Part shown: positions 43,501-55,000 of the stretch, one piece after another
Layout of the letters: each line of letters starts with the position of its first letter
Position numbering within the stretch: position 1 is the first letter of the stretch
Source of the DNA: Daphnia carinata
Lineage: Eukaryota > Arthropoda > Branchiopoda > Diplostraca > Daphniidae
NCBI RefSeq assembly: GCF_022539665.2
Contig: NC_081334.1
Coordinates: 9,368,700-9,432,699 of the forward strand
DNA: 64,000 bases
Direction: 5' to 3'
Translations under genes and position numbers: made by a program
Notes under the pieces: model-generated
Databases searched by the model: none
Told to the model about the DNA's origin: nothing
Seen by the model: the letters and a program-made list of their open reading frames with translations, nothing else

Positions 43501-43984
43501 TTGTAGTGAACTATGTGTGTAAAATTCTAATGATTTCATTAAACACAGTCATTTTCGCATTGAAATCGTAAAAATTAATAAAATTCGTCAAAAACAGGTT
43601 GCCGATTCAAAGTTAAAAAGCATAGCCAAATACCGAATGTTTGAAGAACCAAGGTTTATCATGTTTTACTAAACGCCAGCTGGTGGTGAGTTTTTACATT
43701 GGTTGTTCGCCAAACGCGATGGTTACCAGTCCAATATCCTTAACTATTTAAATCAAATGTACTTGTAATTGTAGTGAACTATGTGTGTAAAATTCTAATG
43801 ATTTCATTAAACACAGTCATTTTCGCATTGAAATCGTAAAAATTAATAAAATTCGTCAAAAACAGGTTGCCGATTCAAAGTTAGTAAGCATAGCCAAATA
43901 CCGAATGTTTGAAGAACCAAGGTTTATCATGTTTTACTAAACGCCAGCTGGTGGTGAGTTTTTAAATTGGTTGTTCGCCAAACG
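34554..43984 (+). repeat. Satellite array 1: 268-bp unit, about 35 copies
   Basis: Successive CAGCTGGTGG sites at 34821, 35089 and 35357 give a 268-bp period. Landmarks per unit: GCCAGCTGGTGGTGAG, TTCGCCAAACGCGATGG, ACTATTTAAATCAAATG, AATTAATAAAATTCG. Array 1 units mostly carry GTTAGTAAGC and GAATGTTTGAAG; a minority carry GTTAAAAAGC, and TTTTTACATTGG alternates irregularly with TTTTTAAATTGG. Scrambled units lie near 39180, 40170-40350 and 42340-42520, and a 259-bp unit ends at 37223. No ORF over 60 codons inside units. The array starts mid-unit after the copy 3 upstream region and stops mid-unit at ...CCAAACG. Confidence 0.98.
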
Positions 43985-44681
43985 GTTTGCAGAGATCAAA
44001 CAATGTTAGCGTTTGTACGCTAGTTAATCTTTGATTATTTATTCGGTTGCAATCTAATTTCGGATTATATTAGTATTTATATATTGCTAATATCCCGTTT
44101 AATAAAGTTCATTTTTTACAATTTTTGTTTATTGAACTACCATCGCTTTTTTAAATATAATACAAAAAATAAATGTTTTTCGCACTTAGCCTTGTTCTGT
44201 CCACCCTCTTTCATTATTCCCCCAACCCCCAGTCCATCTCCCATATAGCTTCTTTTTGTCGATACTTATGCCATAGGTAAAGACCACTGATTCGTTGGGA
44301 ATACGGAAACTGAATGAGTTCCGCGGGGCTTTTGTGGTTGCTGGGAACAAAAATATATGTTACCACGAAGACTAGTTTATTATTATTAACATTTGATAAA
44401 TAATGTTTATAGGAATAATATTACAAACTTAAATTATCGTCTGAGGCAAGGACCAAAACAAAGATTATGTAATTCAATATTGATTCTAATACCATTTATT
44501 CCTTATACATTTTCAATTCTTTTAACAATTACAAAGAGCCCAATAAATATATTAAAATCATAACCTACTGCTATAAATGATTCTGTTCGTTCTTCGTGTC
44601 CTGTTTTCACCTTTTGCACATTTTCAAGCAGCTATTGATTACCTAATTACACATCACATAATACATTGAGATATAAGGAAG
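43985..44681. other. Unique sequence between array 1 and the palindrome
   Basis: AT-rich. Apart from one exon-like stretch on the minus strand, nothing was recognised. Confidence 0.5.
44186..44340 (-). CDS. Exon-like stretch, unknown protein C-terminus
   Basis: On the minus strand a TTGTTCCCAG acceptor precedes a 50-codon open stretch: NSFSFRIPNESVVFTYGISI, then WTGGWGNNERGWTEQG and a stop. The varied, protein-like composition in an AT-rich area suggests a terminal exon. Upstream exons would have to lie in the palindrome or be lost. Weak evidence; may be a remnant or chance. Confidence 0.25.
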
Positions 44682-44989
44682 CTTTACACTTTACGTCAAC
44701 AAAGCTACTAATAATGACAAATCAATTTTCTACCATGACGGACTTTTTTTTAAAATGAGAGTCTGTTATTAGTGAAGACACTAAACCTTTTAAAATGAAT
44801 CTTAGATTTTGTTTCTTTAAATTTTCCACGGTCATGGAAAGCATGGTAGTGTATTGTTATAAAAAACTATCACGACATTGCTTGCACATGAAAGAACACG
44901 AGTTTAGCTCGTCCATGAGACAGTATCATTGTTTCATACGATAAATTTGCCTGTTTATCTTTGGTTTATTCACTTAATGTTCTTTCTTT

Positions 44990-46589
44990 TCAGTTTAATT
45001 TTTCTTAATGTTGGTTTGTCTTTTTTTCTGTAGTTATTGTTTTCTCTTTTCCTTTTCTTCGTTTCGTTCAGCGCAATTTATGTTACTTTCTGATTTGATC
45101 TCGTTCATTAATTGATTTGGCAAGCAATTCCACATAGTCTTTTACCTATTGCAATACAGAAAGGTTAAAAGTTTTGAAGATCTTACAAATATTTTTGTCA
45201 AATTGAAAGTTTACCTGAAAACCTTCATCTATTTGCAGAGCACCATTTCATGCCTGTTTCTATTCAATGCTTCTTGCATTCTCAGCTTCAGCTTGGCCTA
45301 CCAAGATATTCATTTTTGGTTTAAGTTTTATTTTCTTTCATTTTAATATGTGTGTAACTTCTGGATATAAAGTGGTCTTTTTCAGAATGGGTGAGGAATT
45401 AGATAGTTCTCCAAAATCAAATTTGCTGGAAACTAGGCAGCCTTCACTGTTAAAAATTGGTGTTGCCAGTGTACTTGCTAGTCTTGGTTGAGGAATTTCT
45501 GTTTTAACAAACTCTGAAAGACCAGAGGTTGATGACACAGATACTGCCTTGGTGGCTCGAGCATGTTTGGCAATTCAGGACCTCTTCTTCTTACTTTTTC
45601 TTTTTAATTTCTTCTTCATTCCCTCTAACTTCCGTTTAAATTGGATTTTCGTTGTCTTATCAGACAATTCCAGCTTTTCCTCTGAAAATCAATGGAATAA
45701 ACTGGCAAAAACAGGTCTTCCTTAAATGTAAATGTTAACACATACCTGTTAAGTGTGAGGCGTTCATTCAGTTTATGTTCTTTCTTCTCAGTTCTTCTTC
45801 AGATCAAATTTGTGAATACTATGGCAGCCTTAACTATTGAAAATTGGTGTTACGGTGTACTTGTTGGTCTTGGTTCAGGAATACCTGTTTTGACAAACTC
45901 TGTGGGATCAGAGGTTGATGACACTGATGCTGCCTCGGTGGCTTGTGCAAGTTGGGCAATTCAGGACCACTTTATTTTTGTTATTTTTCTTTTAATTTCA
46001 TTAAACACAGTCATTTTCAGAAATCGTAAAAATTAATAAAATTCGTCAAAAACAGGTCTTCTTTTTGAAGAACTTCAATTTTTCTAACTCCTTTTAAGTT
46101 TGGTTTTCATTGTTCTATCAGACAAATCCAGCCTTTTCCCTGAAAATAGATGGAATAAGCTGGCCTGTCTTCCTTAAACGTAAAGATTAACACATACCTG
46201 TTAAGTGTGAGGTGTTAGCTGCTAGACATTCTTCCTGTTCAACACCAACCTTATTGCTATTGAGATCGTCAACTGTAGATACACTTTCAATTGGAATGTT
46301 GGTCAATAAGCTAGAAATCATGATTTTTTGGGTTCTCATTTCCTATTAATTTTGTTTAGACGACACTTTCAAGTTCTTGTTTTCTCTTTTTCCATTTACA
46401 AAAACTGCCTCTCATATTATAACCTTTAAACTTTATTATTATATACCTTGATTTCTCAACATTATCACTGATCACTCCATAGATCAAACTATACGAAACA
46501 AGTCTATTGTTATTTTCTTCAGGGAACGGCATTTTCAAGTCAAATCTAGCGTCAGGACGCCACAAACAATGGCGGACGGTTTTTAACAT
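44990..46589 (-). pseudogene. Unknown gene remnant, left-arm copy
   Basis: Minus-strand counterpart of the right-arm gene, reading outward from the palindrome centre. The centre-proximal frame (46356-46589) has FDLKMPFPEENNNRLVSYSL and VISDNVEKSRYIIIKFKGYN, longer and cleaner here than in the right arm. Distal frames match VSSTSGLSEFVKTEIP and NSEGCLVSSKFDFGELSN (45338-45538). Large parts between 45760 and 46190 are deleted, and a satellite fragment sits in this gap. Family unknown. Confidence 0.5.
45995..46057 (+). repeat. 63-bp fragment of the 268-bp satellite inside the left arm
   Basis: ATTTCATTAAACACAGTCAT, then TTTC, a 6-bp gap relative to the satellite (GCATTG missing), AAATCGTAAAAATTAATAAA and ATTCGTCAAAAACAGGT. 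Same orientation as both arrays. No counterpart in the right arm. Confidence 0.92.
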
Positions 46590-46647
46590 AAAATTTTTAA
46601 AATTTTTAATTCTTTTATTACAAATTCAACAAAATTTAGTTCCTTTG

Positions 46648-46685
46648 TATAACAATAATAATGAATTATAATAATAGAACAATAA
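46648..46685. other. Palindrome spacer (loop), 38 bp
   Basis: AT-only style sequence (TATAACAATAATAATGAATT and following) between TTCCTTTG and CAAAGGAA. It is itself partly self-complementary. Confidence 0.85.
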
Positions 46686-49030
46686 CAAAGGAACTAAATT
46701 TTGTTGAATTTAATAAAGCTTTAGCTAAAAGTTTTAATAACAGCTTTCCACCGTCCGCCATTGTTTGTGGCGTCCTGACGCTAGATTTGGCTTCAAAATG
46801 CCGTTCCCTAAAGAAAATAACAATAGACTTATTGTTTCGTATAGTTTGATCTATGGAGTGATCAGTGATAATGTTGAGAGATCAAGGTAAATAATAATAA
46901 AGTTTAAAGGTTATAATATGAGAGGCAGTTTTTGTAAATAGAAAAAGAGAAAACAAGAACTTGAAAGTGACGTCTAAACAAAATTTGTAGGAAATGAGGA
47001 CCCTAAAAATCAAGAGCCTTATAAAACGCGAGGGTCCATTGACATCGTCGCTCTTAAAAAGCAACTCTCTCCTGAAGAGTTTTTCATTGCTAGCTTATTG
47101 ACCAACATTCCAACTGAAAGTGTATCTACAGTTGACGATCTCAATAGCAATAAGGTTGGTGTTGAACAAGAAGAATGTCTAGCAGCTAACACCTCACACT
47201 TAACAGGTATGTGTTGATCTTTACGTTCAAGGAAGACTGACCAGCTTATTCCATCCATTTTCAGGGAAAAGGCTGGATTTGTCTGATAGAACAATGAAAA
47301 CCAAACTTAAAAGGAGTTAGAAAAATTGAAGAAGAAGAAATTAAAAAAGAAAAATAACAAGAAGTGGTCCTGAATTGCCAAACTTGCACAAGCCACCGAG
47401 GCAGCATCAGTGTCATCAACCTCTGATCCGACAGAGTTTGTCAAAACAGGTATTCCTGAACCAAGACCAACAAGTACACTGCTAACACAAATTTTCAACA
47501 GTGAAGGCTGCCTAGTATTCAACAAATTTGATTTAGGAGAACTATCTTATCCCTCACCCATTCTGAACAAGACCACTTTAGATTCAAAAGTGGCAACGAT
47601 AAAAAAAAAAACTCAAAGCCAAAGTGAAAATCTTGGATGGCCACACTGAAGTTGAATGCGAGAAGTATTGAAGAGAAACAGGCGTCAAAAGGTGCTCTGC
47701 AAAGAGCAGAAGGTTTTCAGGTAAACTTTCAATTTGACAAACATATTTTTAAGATTTTAAATAATTTAACCTTTCTGTATTGCAATAGGTGAAAAACAAT
47801 GTGGAATTGCTTGCTAAATCTATTAAGAAACAAGATGAAATCAAATCAAATTGTAAAAGAAGTTGGCTGAACGCATCGAAGAATAGGACAAGAGAAAGGA
47901 ATAACAACAGAAAACGAGAAAAGCAAACACTAAGAAAAAGAAAACTGAAAATAAAGAACATAAACCGAATGAACACCTCACACTTAACAGGTATGTGTTA
48001 ACATTTACATTTAAGGAAGACCGGCCAGTTTATTCCATTGATTTTCAGGGAAAAAGCTGGAATTGTCTGATAAGACAACGAAAATCAAACTTAAACGGAA
48101 GTTAGAGGGAATGAACAAGAAATTAAAAAGGAAAAGTAAGAAGAAGAGGTCCTGAATTGCCAAACATGCTCGAGCCACCAAGGTAGCATCTGTGTCATCA
48201 ACCTCTGGTCTTTCAGAGTTTGTTAAAACAGAAATTCCTGAAGCAAGACTAGCAAGTACACTGGCAACACCAATTTTTAACAGTGGAGGCTGCCTAGTTT
48301 CCGGCAAATTTGACTTTGGAGAACTATCTAATTCCTCACCCATTCTGAATAAGACCACTTTAGATCCAGAAGTGGCAACGATTAAAATGAAAGAAAATAA
48401 AACTTAAACCAAAAATGAAAATCTTGGTAGGCCAAGCTGAAGTTGAAAATGCAAGAAGTATTGAAGAGAAACAGGCACGAAATGGTGCTCTGCAAATAGC
48501 TGAAGGTTTTCAGGTAAACTTTCAATTTGACAAAAATATTTGTAAGATCTTGAAAACTTTTAACCTTTCTGTATTGCAATAGGTAAAAGACTATGTGGAA
48601 TTGCTTGCCAAACCGAATAATGAACGAGATCAAATCAAATCAGAGAGTAACAAAAATTGCGCTGAACGAATCGAAGAAAAGGAAAAGAGAAGGGAATAAC
48701 AACAGAAAAGGAGAAAAGCCAACATTAAGAAAAAGAAAACTGAAAAGAAAGAACATAAAGTGAATAAACTAAAGAAAAAAGGCAAATTTATCGCATGAAA
48801 AACTGATACTGACTGATGGATCAGCTAAACTTGTGTTCTTTCATGTGCAGCCATGTCGTGATAGTTTTTTCAAAAATACACAGATATTTTCCATGATCGT
48901 AAAAATTTGAAGAAAAAAATCTTAGATTCAAAAAAGGTTTAGTGATTCAAATAAGAGACTCTCATAAAAAAATCCGTTTGAAGAAAATTGATTTGTCATT
49001 ATTACTAAACTTTGCTAACGTAAAGTGTAA
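46686..49030. repeat. Palindrome, right arm (about 2.3 kb)
   Basis: Reverse-complement partner of the left arm. It contains a tandem duplication with a period of about 784 bp (splice junction TTAACAG/GTATGTGTT at 47206 and again at 47990). The outer edge joins satellite array 2 at CGAAGAACC (49031). Confidence 0.92.
46750..48800 (+). pseudogene. Unknown intron-containing gene remnant, right-arm copy with internal duplication
   Basis: Reads outward from the centre: MPF.KENNNRL-like start, then LKKQLSPEEFFIASLLTNIP and NKVGVEQEECLAANTSHLTG. A 58-bp intron (47207-47264) follows, then DRTMKTKLKRS, VSSTSDPTEFVKTGIPEPRP and NSEGCLVFNKFDLGELS. A 68-bp intron (47721-47788) follows, then VELLAKSIKKQDEIKSNCK and Arg/Lys-rich sequence. 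The module from NTSHLTG onward is then repeated (introns 47991-48048 and 48515-48583). GT-AG sites are kept in both modules although stops interrupt the frames, so this was a real gene. The C-terminus is a basic coiled coil. I recognise no family. Confidence 0.55.
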
Positions 49031-52000
49031 CGAAGAACCAATGTTTTACTAAACGCCAGCTGGTGGTGAGTTTTTACATTGGTTGTTCGCCAAACGCGAT
49101 GGTTACCAGTCCAATATCCTTAACTATTTAAATCAAATGTACTTGTAATTGTAGTGAACTATGTGTGTAAAATTCTAATGATTTCATTAAACACAGTCAT
49201 TTTCGCATTGAAATCGTAAAAATTAATAAAATTCGTCAAAAACAGGTTGCCGATTCAAAGTTAAAAAGCATAGCCAAATACCGAATGTTCGAAGAACCAA
49301 GGTTTATCATGTTTTACTAAACGCCAGCTGGTGGTGAGTTTTTACATTGGTTGTTCGCCAAACGCGATGGTTACCAGTCCAATATCCTTAACTATTTAAA
49401 TCAAATGTACTTGTAATTGTAGTGAACTATGTGTGTAAAATTCTAATGATTTCATTAAACACAGTCATTTTCGCATTGAAATCGTAAAAATTAATAAAAT
49501 TCGTCAAAAACAGGTTGCCGATTCAAAGTTAAAAAGCATAGCCAAATACCGAATGTTCGAAGAACCAAGGTTTATCATGTTTTACTAAACGCCAGCTGGT
49601 GGTGAGTTTTTACATTGGTTGTTCGCCAAACGCGATGGTTACCAGTCCAATATCCTTAACTATTTAAATCAAATGTACTTGTAATTGTAGTGAACTATGT
49701 GTGTAAAATTCTAATGATTTCATTAAACACAGTCATTTTCGCATTGAAATCGTAAAAATTAATAAAATTCGTCAAAAACAGGTTGCCGATTCAAAGTTAA
49801 AAAGCATAGCCAAATACCGAATGTTCGAAGAACCAAGGTTTATCATGTTTTACTAAACGCCAGCTGGTGGTGAGTTTTTACATTGGTTGTTCGCCAAACG
49901 CGATGGTTACCAGTCCAATATCCTTAACTATTTAAATCAAATGTACTTGTAATTGTAGTGAACTATGTGTGTAAAATTCTAATGATTTCATTAAACACAG
50001 TCATTTTCGCATTGAAATCGTAAAAATTAATAAAATTCGTCAAAAACAGGTTGCCGATTCAAAGTTAAAAAGCATAGCCAAATACCGAATGTTCGAAGAA
50101 CCAAGGTTTATCATGTTTTACTAAACGCCAGCTGGTGGTGAGTTTTTACATTGGTTGTTCGCCAAACGCGATGGTTACCAGTCCAATATCCTTAACTATT
50201 TAAATCAAATGTACTTGTAATTGTAGTGAACTATGTGTGTAAAATTCTAATGATTTCATTAAACACAGTCATTTTCGCATTGAAATCGTAAAAATTAATA
50301 AAATTCGTCAAAAACAGGTTGCCGATTCAAAGTTAAAAAGCATAGCCAAATACCGAATGTTCGAAGAACCAAGGTTTATCATGTTTTACTAAACGCCAGC
50401 TGGTGGTGAGTTTTTACATTGGTTGTTCGCCAAACGCGATGGTTACCAGTCCAATATCCTTAACTATTTAAATCAAATGTACTTGTAATTGTAGTGAACT
50501 ATGTGTGTAAAATTCTAATGATTTCATTAAACACAGTCATTTTCGCATTGAAATCGTAAAAATTAATAAAATTCGTCAAAAACAGGTTGCCGATTCAAAG
50601 TTAAAAAGCATAGCCAAATACCGAATGTTCGAAGAACCAAGGTTTATCATGTTTTACTAAACGCCAGCTGGTGGTGAGTTTTTACATTGGTTGTTCGCCA
50701 AACGCGATGGTTACCAGTCCAATATCCTTAACTATTTAAATCAAATGTACTTGTAATTGTAGTGAACTATGTGTGTAAAATTCTAATGATTTCATTAAAC
50801 ACAGTCATTTTCGCATTGAAATCGTAAAAATTAATAAAATTCGTCAAAAACAGGTTGCCGATTCAAAGTTAAAAAGCATAGCCAAATACCGAATGTTCGA
50901 AGAACCAATGTTTTACTAAACGCCAGCTGGTGGTGAGTTTTTACATTGGTTGTTCGCCAAACGCGATGGTTACCAGTCCAATATCCTTAACTATTTAAAT
51001 CAAATGTACTTGTAATTGTAGTGAACTATGTGTGTAAAATTCTAATGATTTCATTAAACACAGTCATTTTCGCATTGAAATCGTAAAAATTAATAAAATT
51101 CGTCAAAAACAGGTTGCCGATTCAAAGTTAAAAAGCATAGCCAAATACCGAATGTTCGAAGAACCAAGGTTTATCATGTTTTACTAAACGCCAGCTGGTG
51201 GTGAGTTTTTACATTGGTTGTTCGCCAAACGCGATGGTTACCAGTCCAATATCCTTAACTATTTAAATCAAATGTACTTGTAATTGTAGTGAACTATGTG
51301 TGTAAAATTCTAATGATTTCATTAAACACAGTCATTTTCGCATTGAAATCGTAAAAATTAATAAAATTCGTCAAAAACAGGTTGCCGATTCAAAGTTAAA
51401 AAGCATAGCCAAATACCGAATGTTCGAAGAACCAAGGTTTATCATGTTTTACTAAACGCCAGCTGGTGGTGAGTTTTTACATTGGTTGTTCGCCAAACGC
51501 GATGGTTACCAGTCCAATATCCTTAACTATTTAAATCAAATGTACTTGTAATTGTAGTGAACTATGTGTGTAAAATTCTAATGATTTCATTAAACACAGT
51601 CATTTTCGCATTGAAATCGTAAAAATTAATAAAATTCGTCAAAAACAGGTTGCCGATTCAAAGTTAAAAAGCATAGCCAAATACCGAATGTTCGAAGAAC
51701 CAAGGTTTATCATGTTTTACTAAACGCCAGCTGGTGGTGAGTTTTTACATTGGTTGTTCGCCAAACGCGATGGTTACCAGTCCAATATCCTTAACTATTT
51801 AAATCAAATGTACTTGTAATTGTAGTGAACTATGTGTGTAAAATTCTAATGATTTCATTAAACACAGTCATTTTCGCATTGAAATCGTAAAAATTAATAA
51901 AATTCGTCAAAAACAGGTTGCCGATTCAAAGTTAAAAAGCATAGCCAAATACCGAATGTTCGAAGAACCAAGGTTTATCATGTTTTACTAAACGCCAGCT

Positions 52001-55000
52001 GGTGGTGAGTTTTTTACATTGGTTGTTCGCCAAACGCGATGGTTACCAGTCCAATATCCTTAACTATTTAAATCAAATGTACTTGTAATTGTAGTGAACT
52101 ATGTGTGTAAAATTCTAATGATTTCATTAAACACAGTCATTTTCGCATTGAAATCGTAAAAATTAATAAAATTCGTCAAAAACAGGTTGCCGATTCAAAG
52201 TTAAAAGCATAGCCAAATACCGAATGTTCGAAGAACCAAGGTTTATCATGTTTTACTAAACGCCAGCTGGTGGTGAGTTTTTACATTGGTTGTTCGCCAA
52301 ACGCGATGGTTACCAGTCCAATATCCTTAACTATTTAAATCAAATGTACTTGTAATTGTAGTGAACTATGTGTGTAAAATTCTAATGATTTCATTAAACA
52401 CAGTCATTTTCGCATTGAAATCGTAAAAATTAATAAAATTCGTCAAAAACAGGTTGCCGATTCAAAGTTAAAAAGCATAGCCAAATACCGAATGTTCGAA
52501 GAACCAAGGTTTATCATGTTTTACTAAACGCCAGCTGGTGGTGAGTTTTTACATTGGTTGTTCGCCAAACGCGATGGTTACCAGTCCAATATCCTTAACT
52601 ATTTAAATCAAATGTACTTGTAATTGTAGTGAACTATGTGTGTAAAATTCTAATGATTTCATTAAACACAGTCATTTTCGCATTGAAATCGTAAAAATTA
52701 ATAAAATTCGTCAAAAACAGGTTGCCGATTCAAAGTTAAAAAGCATAGCCAAATACCGAATGTTCGAAGAACCAAGGTTTATCATGTTTTACTAAACGCC
52801 AGCTGGTGGTGAGTTTTTACATTGGTTGTTCGCCAAACGCGATGGTTACCAGTCCAATATCCTTAACTATTTAAATCAAATGTACTTGTAATTGTAGTGA
52901 ACTATGTGTGTAAAATTCTAATGATTTCATTAAACACAGTCATTTTCGCATTGAAATCGTAAAAATTAATAAAATTCGTCAAAAACAGGTTGCCGATTCA
53001 AAGTTAAAAAGCATAGCCAAATACCGAATGTTCGAAGAACCAAGGTTTATCATGTTTTACTAAACGCCAGCTGGTGGTGAGTTTTTACATTGGTTGTTCG
53101 CCAAACGCGATGGTTACCAGTCCAATATCCTTAACTATTTAAATCAAATGTACTTGTAATTGTAGTGAACTATGTGTGTAAAATTCTAATGATTTCATTA
53201 AACACAGTCATTTTCGCATTGAAATCGTAAAAATTAATAAAATTCGTCAAAAACAGGTTGCCGATTCAAAGTTAAAAAGCATAGCCAAATACCGAATGTT
53301 CGAAGAACCAAGGTTTATCATGTTTTACTAAACGCCAGCTGGTGGTGAGTTTTTACATTGGTTGTTCGCCAAACGCGATGGTTACCAGTCCAATATCCTT
53401 AACTATTTAAATCAAATGTACTTGTAATTGTAGTGAACTATGTGTGTAAAATTCTAATGATTTCATTAAACACAGTCATTTTCGCATTGAAATCGTAAAA
53501 ATTAATAAAATTCGTCAAAAACAGGTTGCCGATTCAAAGTTAAAAAGCATAGCCAAATACCGAATGTTCGAAGAACCAAGGTTTATCATGTTTTACTAAA
53601 CGCCAGCTGGTGGTGAGTTTTTACATTGGTTGTTCGCCAAACGCGATGGTTACCAGTCCAATATCCTTAACTATTTAAATCAAATGTACTTGTAATTGTA
53701 GTGAACTATGTGTGTAAAATTCTAATGATTTCATTAAACACAGTCATTTTCGCATTGAAATCGTAAAAATTAATAAAATTCGTCAAAACAGGTTGCCGAT
53801 TCAAAGTTAAAAAGCATAGCCAAATACCGAATGTTCGAAGAACCAAGGTTTATCATGTTTTACTAAACGCCAGCTGGTGGTGAGTTTTTACATTGGTTGT
53901 TCGCCAAACGCGATGGTTACCAGTCCAATATCCTTAACTATTTAAATCAAATGTACTTGTAATTGTAGTGAACTATGTGTGTAAAATTCTAATGATTTCA
54001 TTAAACACAGTCATTTTCGCATTGAAATCGTAAAAATTAATAAAATTCGTCAAAAACAGGTTGCCGATTCAAAGTTAAAAAGCATAGCCAAATACCGAAT
54101 GTTCGAAGAACCAAGGTTTATCATGTTTTACTAAACGCCAGCTGGTGGTGAGTTTTTACATTGGTTGTTCGCCAAACGCGATGGTTACCAGTCCAATATC
54201 CTTAACTATTTAAATCAAATGTACTTGTAATTGTAGTGAACTATGTGTGTAAAATTCTAATGATTTCATTAAACACAGTCATTTTCGCATTGAAATCGTA
54301 AAAATTAATAAAATTCGTCAAAAACAGGTTGCCGATTCAAAGTTAAAAAGCATAGCCAAATACCGAATGTTCGAAGAACCAAGGTTTATCATGTTTTACT
54401 AAACGCCAGCTGGTGGTGAGTTTTTACATTGGTTGTTCGCCAAACGCGATGGTTACCAGTCCAATATCCTTAACTATTTAAATCAAATGTACTTGTAATT
54501 GTAGTGAACTATGTGTGTAAAATTCTAATGATTTCATTAAACACAGTCATTTTCGCATTGAAATCGTAAAAATTAATAAAATTCGTCAAAAACAGGTTGC
54601 CGATTCAAAGTTAAAAAGCATAGCCAAATACCGAATGTTCGAAGAACCAAGGTTTATCATGTTTTACTAAACGCCAGCTGGTGGTGAGTTTTTACATTGG
54701 TTGTTCGCCAAACGCGATGGTTACCAGTCCAATATCCTTAACTATTTAAATCAAATGTACTTGTAATTGTAGTGAACTATGTGTGTAAAATTCTAATGAT
54801 TTCATTAAACACAGTCATTTTCGCATTGAAATCGTAAAAATTAATAAAATTCGTCAAAAACAGGTTGCCGATTCAAAGTTAAAAAGCATAGCCAAATACC
54901 GAATGTTCGAAGAACCAAGGTTTATCATGTTTTACTAAACGCCAGCTGGTGGTGAGTTTTTACATTGGTTGTTCGCCAAACGCGATGGTTACCAGTCCAA

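Larger units (their letters stand above)
44682..46647. repeat. Palindrome, left arm (about 2.0 kb)
   Basis: Imperfect reverse complement of 46686-49030. Matching landmarks: ACACTTTACGT..AATAATGACAAATC (outer end), CATACCTGTTAAGTGTGAGG, GAGGTTGATGACAC, GTGATCACTCCATAGATCAAA-type words, and AACAATGGCGGACGG near the centre. It is shorter than the right arm because of deletions, one large (around 45760-45990). Similarity is good but with frequent substitutions. Confidence 0.92.

Noticed and set aside
34554-43984. CRISPR array
   Set aside because: The repeats are 268-bp head-to-tail units without distinct spacers, in a eukaryotic setting.
47749-47976. 75-codon minus-strand Phe/Leu/Ser-rich ORF resembling a membrane protein
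   Set aside because: It is the antisense of the Lys/Arg-rich coiled-coil exon on the + strand, which has supported splice sites.
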